Made by a program: the position numbers and the translations under genes | Shown: positions 1 to 6,872 of the stretch, in pieces | Layout of the letters: each line of letters opens with the position of its first letter | Position numbering within the stretch: the first letter of the stretch is position 1 | The notes under the pieces: generated by a model | Databases searched by the model: none | What the model was told of the DNA's origin: nothing | Seen by the model: the letters and a program-made list of their open reading frames with translations, nothing else | DNA from: Rhodanobacteraceae bacterium | GTDB taxonomy: Bacteria > Pseudomonadota > Gammaproteobacteria > Xanthomonadales > Rhodanobacteraceae | DNA: 14,798 nt | NCBI GenBank assembly: GCA_025928735.1 | Contig: JAICIW010000020.1 | Coordinates: 1 to 14,798, forward strand | Direction: 5' to 3'

Positions 1-22
1 CCCGCCCGGAATGACAGCTTGA

Positions 23-1153
23 TCAATTCGGCGCGTTGCAAAACCGCGCGTAATCGATGTAGCCGGGAAACGGTTTGCCCGCGGCGCAAACCAGGCACTC
101 GGGGTCGGGTGCGAGGCGCGTTTCGTGGAAGCGCATTGACAGCGCATCGAACATCAGCACGCGGCCGACCAGCGGTTCGCCGATGCCGAGGATCAACTTG
201 ATCGCTTCGGTCGCCTGCAGCATGCCGACGACGCCCGGCAGCACGCCCAGCACGCCGGCTTCCGAACAGTTCGGTGCATCTTCCGGCGCCGGCGGTTGCG
301 GGAACAGGCAGCGATAGCAAGGTGCCATGCCGCGTTGGCGGCCGGCGTCGAACACGCTCACCTGACCCTGGAAACGTTGCACCGCACCGTACACCAGCGG
401 CATCGCGAGCTTCACGCAGGCGTCGTTGAGCAGGTAACGCACGGGAAAGTTGTCGGCGCCATCCAGCACCACGTCGGCGCCTTCGAGCAGGGCCTCGACA
501 TTGGATGCCGTGACACGCTCGGGCAGGCCCTCGAGATTCACGCGCGGGTTCAGCCCGTGCAACGCCTGCGCGGCGGAATCGAGCTTCGACATGCCGATGC
601 GATCGTCGGTATGCAGGATCTGCCGTTGCAGGTTGCTGCGTTCCACCACGTCGTCGTCGGCCATCACCAAGGTACCGACGCCCGCGGCGGCGAGATAGTA
701 CGCCGCCGGTGAACCGAGCCCACCGGCGCCCAGCACCACCACGCGCGCCGACTCCAGCTTGCGTTGCCCCGTTTCGCCCACTTCCGGCAGACGCAGGTGG
801 CGCGAATAGCGATCGTAGAAATCTTCGTCGCCGCCGGCTTTGGCCACCGGCAGGCCTTCCTCGATCCAGCGCGCGGTCCCACCCGCGACCGAAACGACAT
901 TGGCGTATCCGCGTTGCTGCAACGCCTGCGCCGCCCGCAACGAGCGCGGGCCGTGTGCACAGATGGCGAGGATTTCACGCGTCCGGTCGGGAACGACCTC
1001 GCCGATGCGTTGCAGCACCTCGCCGAGTGGCAGCGCGACCGCGCCTTCCGCCATGCCGGCCGCCTGTTCGTACGGTTCGCGCACGTCCAGCAGCACGGCA
1101 CCCGCACGCTGACGCTCCAGCGCCTGTTGCGGTGAAATCTCGCTGATGGTCAT
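23..1153 (-). CDS. moeB: Rhodanese-MoeB fusion: molybdopterin-synthase adenylyltransferase
   Basis: This is an E1-like enzyme that adenylates the C-terminal Gly-Gly of the small sulfur carrier MoaD (possibly also ThiS-like carriers), so that sulfur can be loaded for molybdopterin synthesis in the cytoplasm. The 376-residue protein has an N-terminal rhodanese domain (about 1-105) with active-site loop CAHGPRS at Cys65, then a ThiF/MoeB domain with the nucleotide-binding GAGGLG (142-147), SNLQRQ (173-178), a conserved Cys296 before EAGVLGVLPG, and a zinc tetracysteine pair CYRC (279-282) and CLVC (353-356). The rhodanese probably supplies persulfide sulfur to the same carrier. The ATG at 1153 is chosen; a TTG at 1171 would add six residues, but neither start has a strong Shine-Dalgarno. 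It follows moeA by 105 bp on the same strand. E. coli MoeB lacks the rhodanese, and MOCS3/MoeZ carry it at the C terminus. The adenylyltransferase call is firm; the carrier specificity is inferred. Confidence 0.93.
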   Translation of the reverse strand: MTISEISPQQALERQRAGAVLLDVREPYEQAAGMAEGAVALPLGEVLQRIGEVVPDRTREILAICAHGPRSLRAAQALQQRGYANVVSVAGGTARWIEEGLPVAKAGGDEDFYDRYSRHLRLPEVGETGQRKLESARVVVLGAGGLGSPAAYYLAAAGVGTLVMADDDVVERSNLQRQILHTDDRIGMSKLDSAAQALHGLNPRVNLEGLPERVTASNVEALLEGADVVLDGADNFPVRYLLNDACVKLAMPLVYGAVQRFQGQVSVFDAGRQRGMAPCYRCLFPQPPAPEDAPNCSEAGVLGVLPGVVGMLQATEAIKLILGIGEPLVGRVLMFDALSMRFHETRLAPDPECLVCAAGKPFPGYIDYARFCNAPN

Positions 1154-1185
1154 GCGTCCATTATCCGGCAAAAGCGATTTGGCAT

Positions 1186-1250
1186 GGATGAAAGCGGATG
1201 ACCACAGACAAGCGCAAGCTGATCCGTATCATCCGTGCTGATCCGCGTCG
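1186..1250. repeat. Phased GGAT/ATCC inverted-repeat cluster in the moeA-moeB gap
   Basis: The 105-bp gap 1154-1258 holds no gene. It contains GGATG at 1186-1190 and 1196-1200, then ATCCG at 1222, 1231 and 1241. Copies within each orientation are 9-10 bp apart, and the two groups face each other. CGGATGA (1195-1201) and TCATCCG (1229-1235) form a perfect 7-bp inverted repeat. The composition resembles short dispersed intergenic repeats of many bacterial chromosomes rather than a terminator, since no T-run follows on either strand. Its function is unknown; it could be a dispersed element or a transcript-stabilising hairpin between moeA and moeB. Confidence 0.4.
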
Positions 1251-1258
1251 AGAAAAAT

Positions 1259-2479
1259 TCATGGCCAAAGGAGGACGATGTCGCCTTCGGCATACTCACG
1301 CGTACCCTCGGGCAGGAGCGCCAAGGCATCGGTTTCAACAAGACCGCGCAACATGCCCGAGCCCTGCCTGGCATGCGGTGTCGCCCACCTTACACCGTCG
1401 CCGTCGACATGCAGGCTGCAACGCGTGAGTTCAGCACGGGCGTGGCGTTTGTGCAGCGAGGCGGCGAGGCGCGCGTGCGTCGGCTTCGGGATCGTGCTGA
1501 CGCCTTGCATCGCGCGCAGCGCAAAGCCGATGAACAACCGGAATGTCACTGCCGACGCGACCGGGTTGCCTGGCAATCCGAAGTAGAGACTCGCACCGAT
1601 CTGCCCGAACAGGGTCGGCATGCCGGGCTTCAGTCGCACCTTGTGGAAATGGATTTCGCCGATCGTTTGCAGCACATTCGGAAGATGGTCGGCTTCGCCC
1701 GCCGACACGCCGCCGCTGCTGACGACGATGTCGGCGTCGGCGGCAGCGTCGAGCAAGGCATCGCGCAGGGCCTCGGGTTCGTCGCGGACACAGCGCGTCG
1801 CCGAGACGATCGCATGCGCCTCGCGCGCGAGTGCGGCCAGCATCACCGCGTTGGATTCGTGGATCTGCCCGAACCCCAGCGGCTGCCCCGGGGGCACCAG
1901 TTCGTCGCCGGTGGCGATCACGGCGATGCGCGGCAAGCGACGTACCGAAACGTCGGCGATGCCGAGTGCGGCCAGCACGGCAAGCTCCGCCGCGCCTGCC
2001 GGTGTTCCAGCCGCAATCGCAAGATCGCCCTTCGCGTAGTCTTCGCCGGCAGCGCGCACGTTGGCGCCGGATTTTTCACCCGATTTCACGGTGACGCGAT
2101 CACCTTCGATGGCAATGTTTTCCTTGATCACGACAGTGTCCGTGCCGGGTGGCATCGGCGCGCCGGTGGTGATGCGTGCGCACTCGCCCGAGGCGACAGC
2201 GGGCGCGAATGCGGCGCCTGCGAGCACTTCGCCGACCAGCGTGAAAGCGCGTTCGCCCGTTGCGGGCAAATCCGCACCACGCAATGCGAAGCCGTCCATC
2301 GCCGAATTGTCGAATGGCGGCAAGGCATGCGGCGCACGCACCTCTTCGCCCAGAACCCGGCCCTGCGCCTCGACGAGCGACACCGTTTCGATCGGCAGGC
2401 GGTGTTGCGCCGCACGCGTGGCGACGATTGCCAGCGCCTGTTCCAGGCCGATGCGGCTCGGATAACCGGACTCAGCCAT
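1259..2479 (-). CDS. moeA: Molybdopterin molybdenumtransferase MoeA
   Basis: MoeA inserts molybdate into adenylylated molybdopterin, forming the molybdenum cofactor in the cytoplasm. The 406-residue product matches the family length (E. coli MoeA 411). Visible motifs are PPFDNSAMDGFAL (54-66), TTGAPMPPGTDTVV (104-117), IATGDEL (188-194), SSGGVSAGEADH (254-265, the MPT-binding/catalytic loop), KPGMP (284-288) and FGLPGNPVAS (300-309). The last has Ala where E. coli has Ser directly after PV. A C-terminal domain IV follows from about 330. The ATG at 2479 lies inside the 3' end of mobA, giving an 8-bp overlap, and has no clear Shine-Dalgarno, so translation is probably coupled to mobA. The reading frame stays open further upstream, but that stretch translates to non-homologous sequence antiparallel in sense to nothing known; it is just the mobA coding region in another frame. 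moeB follows 105 bp downstream. Confidence 0.96.
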   Translation of the reverse strand: MAESGYPSRIGLEQALAIVATRAAQHRLPIETVSLVEAQGRVLGEEVRAPHALPPFDNSAMDGFALRGADLPATGERAFTLVGEVLAGAAFAPAVASGECARITTGAPMPPGTDTVVIKENIAIEGDRVTVKSGEKSGANVRAAGEDYAKGDLAIAAGTPAGAAELAVLAALGIADVSVRRLPRIAVIATGDELVPPGQPLGFGQIHESNAVMLAALAREAHAIVSATRCVRDEPEALRDALLDAAADADIVVSSGGVSAGEADHLPNVLQTIGEIHFHKVRLKPGMPTLFGQIGASLYFGLPGNPVASAVTFRLFIGFALRAMQGVSTIPKPTHARLAASLHKRHARAELTRCSLHVDGDGVRWATPHARQGSGMLRGLVETDALALLPEGTREYAEGDIVLLWP

Positions 2480-3125
2480 GCGTGCGTTCGTAATCGCGAA
2501 ATTCTTCGGGCGTGTTGAGATTATGCAATGTGTCACCGACAGCGCCGCAATCGACGGCGACGGTTTCCATCGATTCGTGCCACAGCCGCGCGGAGCCGTG
2601 CGCGCGCAACGCGTGCTCGACCGAGGTACGCCAGGATGCCGGATCCTCGTCGATGCGGTACATGGCGAACAACGGCTGGGGCGCCCCGGCGCGGCGCACG
2701 AATGCGCAACATGCGGTTGCGTCGGCTGCCAACACGGCGTGCAAGGCCGATTGCAGATCATGCGGCGGGTCCGGGCAATCGACGGGCGCGGTCAGCAGCC
2801 AACGCGGCAACGCGTGCCGATTGGCTTCGAGGAATCCGAATGCCGCCACCAGCCCGGCCAAGGGACCCGCGTGACCGTCGTTGCCGTCATGCACGACGGG
2901 CGCGTAGCGCGCGTATTCATCGGTGTTGCGATTGGCGATGATCAACAATCGATCGCACTGCGGGCGCAAACGTTCCAGCACGTGCTCGACCAGCGGCTTT
3001 CCGTTCAATGGCAACAAGCCCTTGTCGGCACCGCCGACGCGGCTGCCCGCGCCGCCGGCGAGCACCACGCCCAAAACGTCATCGCTGGCCATGGACGGGC
3101 CGGGATTGGCTGGCAGGGATGGCAA
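2472..3125 (-). CDS. mobA: Molybdenum cofactor guanylyltransferase MobA
   Basis: MobA transfers GMP from GTP to Mo-molybdopterin to make the guanine dinucleotide cofactor used by DMSO-reductase-family enzymes. The 217-residue product has the nucleotidyltransferase signature LAGGAGSRVGG (22-32) with DKG (34-36), a GPLAG motif (87-91), a metal-binding aspartate in APVDCP (113-118, PCDTP in E. coli), and the C-terminal NTPEEF. The start is a TTG at 3125, chosen because GAGG (3133-3136) lies 7 bp before it. An ATG at 3092 would give 206 residues, closer to the E. coli length (194), but no Shine-Dalgarno precedes it. mobA begins 9 bp after der and overlaps moeA by 8 bp, so the cofactor genes appear appended to the der transcript. 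The function is secure; the start is not. Confidence 0.93.
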   Translation of the reverse strand: MPSLPANPGPSMASDDVLGVVLAGGAGSRVGGADKGLLPLNGKPLVEHVLERLRPQCDRLLIIANRNTDEYARYAPVVHDGNDGHAGPLAGLVAAFGFLEANRHALPRWLLTAPVDCPDPPHDLQSALHAVLAADATACCAFVRRAGAPQPLFAMYRIDEDPASWRTSVEHALRAHGSARLWHESMETVAVDCGAVGDTLHNLNTPEEFRDYERTHG

Positions 3126-3132
3126 AGCCCAT

Positions 3133-3136
3133 CCTC
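3133..3136 (-). promoter_or_regulatory. mobA ribosome binding site overlapping the der stop codon
   Basis: On the minus strand GAGG sits 7 nt before the TTG at 3125 and overlaps the der TGA stop (3135-3137). It is the only good Shine-Dalgarno near the mobA start and is the reason for choosing TTG over the ATG at 3092. The arrangement suggests that ribosomes ending der re-initiate on mobA. Confidence 0.55.
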
Positions 3137-4529
3137 AGCGACCACGTACATGGCGGACCATCCGCCGACGCTTGCGCTGCTGGCTTTCGGTGAGCACGTT
3201 GCGCTTGCCTGCGTAAGGGTTTTCGCCCTCGCGGAATTCGACCCGGATCGGTGTGCCTTCCAGCTTGTAACGCTTGCGGAAGAAGTTTTCGAGATAGCGG
3301 CGATAGCTGTCCGCGATATGTTTGGTGCGACTGCCGTGGATCACGATGGTCGGCGGATGGTCGCCGCCCGGGTGTGCGAAGCGCAGCTTGGGCGAATGCC
3401 CTCTGACCAGCGGCGGCTGGTGCGCCGCCACCGCGTTTTCCAGAGCGCGGGTGAGATCGGAAGTGCCGAGTTCGCGCGATGCCGCGGCGCCGGCGCGATC
3501 GATCGCACGCATCAATTCACGCAGCCCCGATCCGTGCTTTGCAGAAAGGAACACGACCCGCGCCCACGCGACGAAATCGAGCTTGCGTTCCAGTCCGGCC
3601 TTGCAGCGCTCGCGGTCGTATTGCTCCAGCCCGTCCCATTTGTTGGCAACAATCACCAGCGCCCGCCCGGCTTCCAGTACCTGCCCGATCAAGGCCAGGT
3701 CCTGATCGGTGACGCCCTCGCCCGCGTCCAGCATCACCGCCGCCACTTCGGCCGCGGCAATGGACTGCAGCGTCTTGATCACGCTGAACTTCTCCAGCGC
3801 ATCCTCGACCCGGCCACGCCGACGCACGCCTGCGGTATCGATCAAGGTGTAACGCTTGCCGTCGCGCTCGAGCGGCACGTGAATGGAATCGCGGGTGGTG
3901 CCAGCAATGTCGGAAACCACCACGCGTTCCTCGCCAAGCAGGCGATTGACCAGCGTGGATTTGCCGACGTTGGGCCGGCCGACGATCGCGACGCGCGTGC
4001 CGCCCGTTTCGTCATGTTCCGCATCTTCATCGGCGTCTGGCGGAAGCAGCGGCAGCGTCGCGGCGAGCAATGCATCGAGTCCGCGCGCATGCGCGGCGGC
4101 GATCGCGAACGTGGCGGCCACCCCTAGCGAAGCAAACTCCGCCAGCGCCACCTGCGCATCGATGCCGTCGGTCTTGTTCACCGCAAGCAACACGGGCTTG
4201 CCGGTGCGCCGCAGGCGGTCGAGGATCGCGCGATCCTGCGGCAGCAAACCTTCGCGCGCGTCGACCAGCAGCACGCAAATCGCCGCTTCGTCGATCGCAA
4301 GCTGAACCTGCTTCTCGGTCAGCTCGTCGATGTCGATCCGCTCACCGGACAGGCCGCCCGTATCGACCAGCACGAACGGCCGCGTGCCGAGCCGGCACAC
4401 GCCGTAATGACGGTCGCGGGTGACGCCCGGCAAGTCCGCGACCAGCGCGTCGCGGCTGCGGGTCAGCGCGTTGAAGAGCGTGGACTTGCCGACGTTGGGG
4501 CGGCCGACCAGGGCGACGACAGGTAGCAT
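3135..4529 (-). CDS. der: Ribosome biogenesis GTPase Der (EngA)
   Basis: Der is a tandem-domain GTPase needed for maturation of the 50S ribosomal subunit. The 464-residue product shows both G domains. Domain 1 has GRPNVGKS (9-16), DTGG (56-59) and NKTD (118-121). Domain 2 has GRPNVGKS (184-191), DTAG (231-234), NKWD (296-299) and SAKHGSG (329-335). An acidic linker (about 165-176) separates them, and a C-terminal KH-like domain (about 358-440) ends in a basic tail rich in Arg and Lys. The ATG at 4529 is chosen because the family starts only a few residues before GRPNVGKS; a TTG at 4550 would add seven unconserved residues. It follows bamB after a 226-bp gap, the usual gammaproteobacterial order, and precedes mobA by 9 bp. 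A TATCAT hexamer (4575-4580, minus) could be a -10 element for a der promoter, but no convincing -35 lies at the right distance. Confidence 0.97.
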   Translation of the reverse strand: MLPVVALVGRPNVGKSTLFNALTRSRDALVADLPGVTRDRHYGVCRLGTRPFVLVDTGGLSGERIDIDELTEKQVQLAIDEAAICVLLVDAREGLLPQDRAILDRLRRTGKPVLLAVNKTDGIDAQVALAEFASLGVAATFAIAAAHARGLDALLAATLPLLPPDADEDAEHDETGGTRVAIVGRPNVGKSTLVNRLLGEERVVVSDIAGTTRDSIHVPLERDGKRYTLIDTAGVRRRGRVEDALEKFSVIKTLQSIAAAEVAAVMLDAGEGVTDQDLALIGQVLEAGRALVIVANKWDGLEQYDRERCKAGLERKLDFVAWARVVFLSAKHGSGLRELMRAIDRAGAAASRELGTSDLTRALENAVAAHQPPLVRGHSPKLRFAHPGGDHPPTIVIHGSRTKHIADSYRRYLENFFRKRYKLEGTPIRVEFREGENPYAGKRNVLTESQQRKRRRMVRHVRGR

Positions 4530-4596
4530 GGCTCGTGGTCCGAAAAGCAACTGCGCTCGGCAGCTTGCGCGCTAATGATATTGCGCTCGCATCAGG

Positions 4597-4629
4597 CCCG
4601 GTGCCGGAAGGTGCCGTTCCGGGGCCGGG
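4597..4629. repeat. GC-rich hairpin in the bamB-der gap
   Basis: CCGGAA (4604-4609) and TTCCGG (4617-4622) form a perfect stem around a 7-nt loop. The pairing extends outward to CCCGG at 4597-4601 and 4625-4629 with one wobble and one mismatch in between. No T-run follows on either strand, so it does not look like an intrinsic terminator. It lies about 70-100 bp upstream of the der start and may be a REP-like or RNA-processing element. The rest of the gap 4530-4755 holds no credible gene. Confidence 0.5.
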
Positions 4630-4734
4630 AAATGCTCACGTACAGGCGCGGATGCCGGTTTGCCGGGCGTCGAGCATCACGCAATCCGCCTTTGCTCGTG
4701 TGCTTTTCGAACCCTCGTCCACCTTCGACTTCGC

Positions 4735-4749
4735 GTGCCCGAAAGGCAC
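4735..4749 (-). repeat. Short hairpin just after the bamB stop codon
   Basis: GTGCC (4735-4739) and GGCAC (4745-4749) pair around a 5-nt loop, 7 bp beyond the bamB stop. No T-run follows in the bamB direction, so termination is not supported; a 3'-end stabilising stem is possible. Confidence 0.35.
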
Positions 4750-4755
4750 TGCTTG

Positions 4756-5982
4756 TCAGGGTGACGCGTTGATCCGATATGCCGCCACGTGTCCCTTGAC
4801 GTCTTCCACGTACACCGTATCGCCGTTCACCACCGGTCGCGCACGAATCGCATCCTTGGAAAGACGCATGCGCGCGGCGAGCTTGCCGTCGGAAAGGTCG
4901 AGCCAGTGCACGTAACCCTCGACGCCAGCCACCACCGCGTATTGGCCCTGGATCGCCGGCGCGGTCAGCCAGTGGTACTGCAGTGCATCCTGCTTCCACA
5001 GGTCGCCGCCGCCATCCTTCGAGAACGCCCACACCAGCGAGTCGTCATCCACGCCGACCAGTTGCGTGTCGGCGACGCCGACGCCCACGTAGCTGGAGAA
5101 CGGCCGGTTCCATGCGACCTGCCCTTGCGCCGCGTCGATGGCGGTGAGCTCGCCGTGGTAGGCCGTGGCATACAGGATGTTGCCGTCGAGCTGCAGCTGA
5201 TCGTCGGCATCGTTCAACTTCTGGATGTCGGTGCGGCCCAGACCCTTGGTGATCGGGACCTTCCACTGGATCGCGCCGGTGTCGCTGCGAAGCGAGACCA
5301 CATTGCCGTCATCGCTGCCGAACATCACCACGCCGTGCGCGGCAAGCAGCGGACCGTTGCCACGCAGGCTGAGCAGCGGCACGTTGGCTTGGTCATAGAG
5401 CCACTTGCGCTCGCCCGAGTTGGCATCGAACGCGTACACGTAACCGGAGTTGGTGCGGACATACACGGTGCCGGCGTCGATCGCGGGCGGCGAAACCACC
5501 TCGTCGTCCACCGCGGCACTCCACAGTTGTTTGCCGGACGTGGCGTCCATCCCGTACACGTGACCATCGAGCGTGCCTACGACCAGCAGGTTGCCGAGCA
5601 CGGTCGGGCCGCCCGCGTAGCGTGCATCCGGACCGGGCTTCTTGTGCTTGAACGGCCAGATGCCGCCACCGACGCTGGTGGACTGTTCCCACACTTCCTT
5701 GCCGGTCGCGGCGTCCAGCGCCTCGATCTTGCCATCGGTGCTGATCAGGTACAGCTTGCCATCCGCGAACGTCGGTTGCAGTCGCACGCCCGAACGCCCG
5801 GAGCCGTCACCGATGCGGGTGGACCACAGTTTCTCGACCTGCACGGTGGGCGTGAACTCCGCCAGCGGCTTGGGCGGCTGCACGTTCTCGCCGTGCTTGA
5901 AAATCTTGTTCCACAACCCGCAACCGGACAGTGCAACCGTCGCGACCAGCAGCGGCAACAGCAGAAGATGGCGAAGCTTCAT
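4756..5982 (-). CDS. bamB: Outer-membrane protein assembly lipoprotein BamB
   Basis: BamB is the beta-propeller lipoprotein of the BAM complex and helps deliver beta-barrel proteins to BamA at the inner face of the outer membrane. The 408-residue protein begins with a lipoprotein signal peptide (basic MKLRH, hydrophobic core, lipobox LSGC with Cys21). It then shows PQQ-like blade repeats, each ending in a pattern like LDAATGKEVW (89-98), MDATSGKQLW (145-154), FDANSGERKW (185-194), RSDTGAIQW (232-240) and IDAAQGQVAW (282-291), with weaker copies around 320-330 and 360-370. Residues 105-125 form a Gly/Pro-rich insertion within an early blade. The ATG overlaps the yfgM stop by 4 bp (ATGA), so the two are translationally coupled, as is usual in the yfgM-bamB-der cluster. 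Residues after Cys21 (Gly22, Leu23) do not contain an inner-membrane retention Asp at +2. Confidence 0.95.
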   Translation of the reverse strand: MKLRHLLLLPLLVATVALSGCGLWNKIFKHGENVQPPKPLAEFTPTVQVEKLWSTRIGDGSGRSGVRLQPTFADGKLYLISTDGKIEALDAATGKEVWEQSTSVGGGIWPFKHKKPGPDARYAGGPTVLGNLLVVGTLDGHVYGMDATSGKQLWSAAVDDEVVSPPAIDAGTVYVRTNSGYVYAFDANSGERKWLYDQANVPLLSLRGNGPLLAAHGVVMFGSDDGNVVSLRSDTGAIQWKVPITKGLGRTDIQKLNDADDQLQLDGNILYATAYHGELTAIDAAQGQVAWNRPFSSYVGVGVADTQLVGVDDDSLVWAFSKDGGGDLWKQDALQYHWLTAPAIQGQYAVVAGVEGYVHWLDLSDGKLAARMRLSKDAIRARPVVNGDTVYVEDVKGHVAAYRINASP

Positions 5983-6650
5983 TGAGCCTTGGCTCCGGTC
6001 GGCGCAGCGGCGGGCTGCGTGAGGTTATCCAGTTTCATTTGCAACGCGTGACGCGCGGGTGCGTCATTGTCCTTGTCGAGCTTCGCCATGGCCTGCTGAT
6101 AGGCATCGCGCGCCTCGCCGGACTTGCCGAGTTTGAGCAGCGCGTCGCCGCGAAGTTCCGCAGACAATGCCGCGTACCCACCGGAAGGAATGCCGCCCAG
6201 TTCCTGCAACGCCTGCTGGGCCTGATCCTGCGCGATCAGCACCCTCGCCAGACGCAGCGTGAACAGCGACTTCAGGGCCGCCTGTTTGCTGTGGGAGACG
6301 GCCCACTGCAGATTCTGCGCGGCTGGCTTCAAGTCATTCTTGCCGACGTCGTACTCGGCCACCGCCGCGCTGCCCAAGGCTGCATAAGCAGTATCGGCAT
6401 AGTTCTTCTGCAGATCGCCGAGCGCGGCGGCCATCGCCTGCTTGTTGTCGGCCTGCACCGCGTTCTGGATCACGGCGAACTGCGAGGAGGCCTGCACCTC
6501 ATGGTTGGCCTTGTGCGCCTGCCATTGCCGCCAACCGAAGATCAGCGCCAGCGCCAGCACCACCCCGACCACGACGGCGATGCCGTTTTCCTTGATCCAC
6601 TTGCGGACCTGTTCGCCCTGTTCGTACTGGTCGTAATCTTCGAAAGCCAT
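5979..6650 (-). CDS. yfgM: YfgM-family SecYEG-associated TPR protein
   Basis: YfgM is a single-pass inner-membrane protein that in E. coli associates with PpiD at the SecYEG translocon and helps hand secreted proteins to periplasmic chaperones. The 223-residue product has a short charged cytoplasmic N terminus (EDYDQYEQGEQVRKWIKENG), one membrane segment at about 24-39, and a periplasmic TPR-like alpha-helical domain from about 50 to 210. It ends in a Pro/Ala-rich tail. Helical repeat units are visible around 85-118, 126-150 and 160-190. E. coli YfgM is 206 residues. The ATG at 6650 is preceded by GAG seven nt upstream. The stop overlaps the bamB ATG by 4 bp. In E. coli the gene before yfgM is hisS; here it is rodZ, across a 222-bp gap. 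Confidence 0.92.
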   Translation of the reverse strand: MAFEDYDQYEQGEQVRKWIKENGIAVVVGVVLALALIFGWRQWQAHKANHEVQASSQFAVIQNAVQADNKQAMAAALGDLQKNYADTAYAALGSAAVAEYDVGKNDLKPAAQNLQWAVSHSKQAALKSLFTLRLARVLIAQDQAQQALQELGGIPSGGYAALSAELRGDALLKLGKSGEARDAYQQAMAKLDKDNDAPARHALQMKLDNLTQPAAAPTGAKAQ

Positions 6651-6707
6651 CGTTCACTCGCGTGCATGCGGAAACCCGCGCGTCGGGAATCGCGCGCGGA
6701 ACGGCCA

Positions 6708-6736
6708 AGGATACTGGAACTCGATCGTTTGTTGAA
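6708..6736 (-). promoter_or_regulatory. Candidate sigma70 promoter for yfgM-bamB
   Basis: On the minus strand TTCAAC (6731-6736) and TATCCT (6708-6713, 4 of 6 matches to TATAAT) are separated by exactly 17 bp, about 60 bp upstream of the yfgM start. The -35 match is weak (3 of 6). A promoter is expected here because the gap to rodZ is 222 bp, but this one is only a candidate. Confidence 0.35.
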
Positions 6737-6755
6737 AAGTGCTTGCCTGCACTTT
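6736..6755. repeat. 7-bp inverted repeat in the rodZ-yfgM gap
   Basis: AAAGTGC (6736-6742) and GCACTTT (6749-6755) are perfect inverted arms around a 6-bp spacer. Read on the minus strand the second arm is followed by one further T and then C, so it is at best a weak terminator for rodZ. It also abuts the candidate -35 box of yfgM, so it could instead be an operator. A second small stem (AGCCC 6845-6849, GGGCT 6853-6857) lies just after the rodZ stop. The rest of 6651-6872 shows no gene. Confidence 0.4.
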
Positions 6756-6872
6756 CCATACGCCGAACCCGGAACATGCGTCGAGCCGGGCTTCGAGGGA
6801 TCAAATCCTCCGGGATTCGATCCGAGGCGGGCCTTCCGTCGCTCAGCCCGGCGGGCTGTCCTTCAACACCGG

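Noticed and set aside
1235..2518. Long plus-strand open frame (about 427 codons) opposite moeA
   Set aside because: It is antisense to a clear moeA, has a composition typical of a high-GC shadow frame and no recognisable motif.
2478..4127. Long plus-strand open frame (about 549 codons) opposite mobA and der
   Set aside because: It spans two well-supported minus-strand genes and has no domain or ribosome binding site; a GC-driven shadow.
4575..4772. Small plus-strand frame of 65 codons between der and bamB
   Set aside because: There is no Shine-Dalgarno and no motif, and it runs into the bamB 3' end; more likely translated repeat-like intergenic sequence.
4789..5985. Plus-strand open frame (about 398 codons) opposite bamB
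   Set aside because: Its low-complexity His/Arg/Val content follows from the antisense of the beta-propeller repeats.
6780..6840. tRNA-like GATTCGATCC stretch in the rodZ-yfgM gap
   Set aside because: It has a T-loop-like sequence, but no acceptor, D or anticodon arms can be assembled around it.
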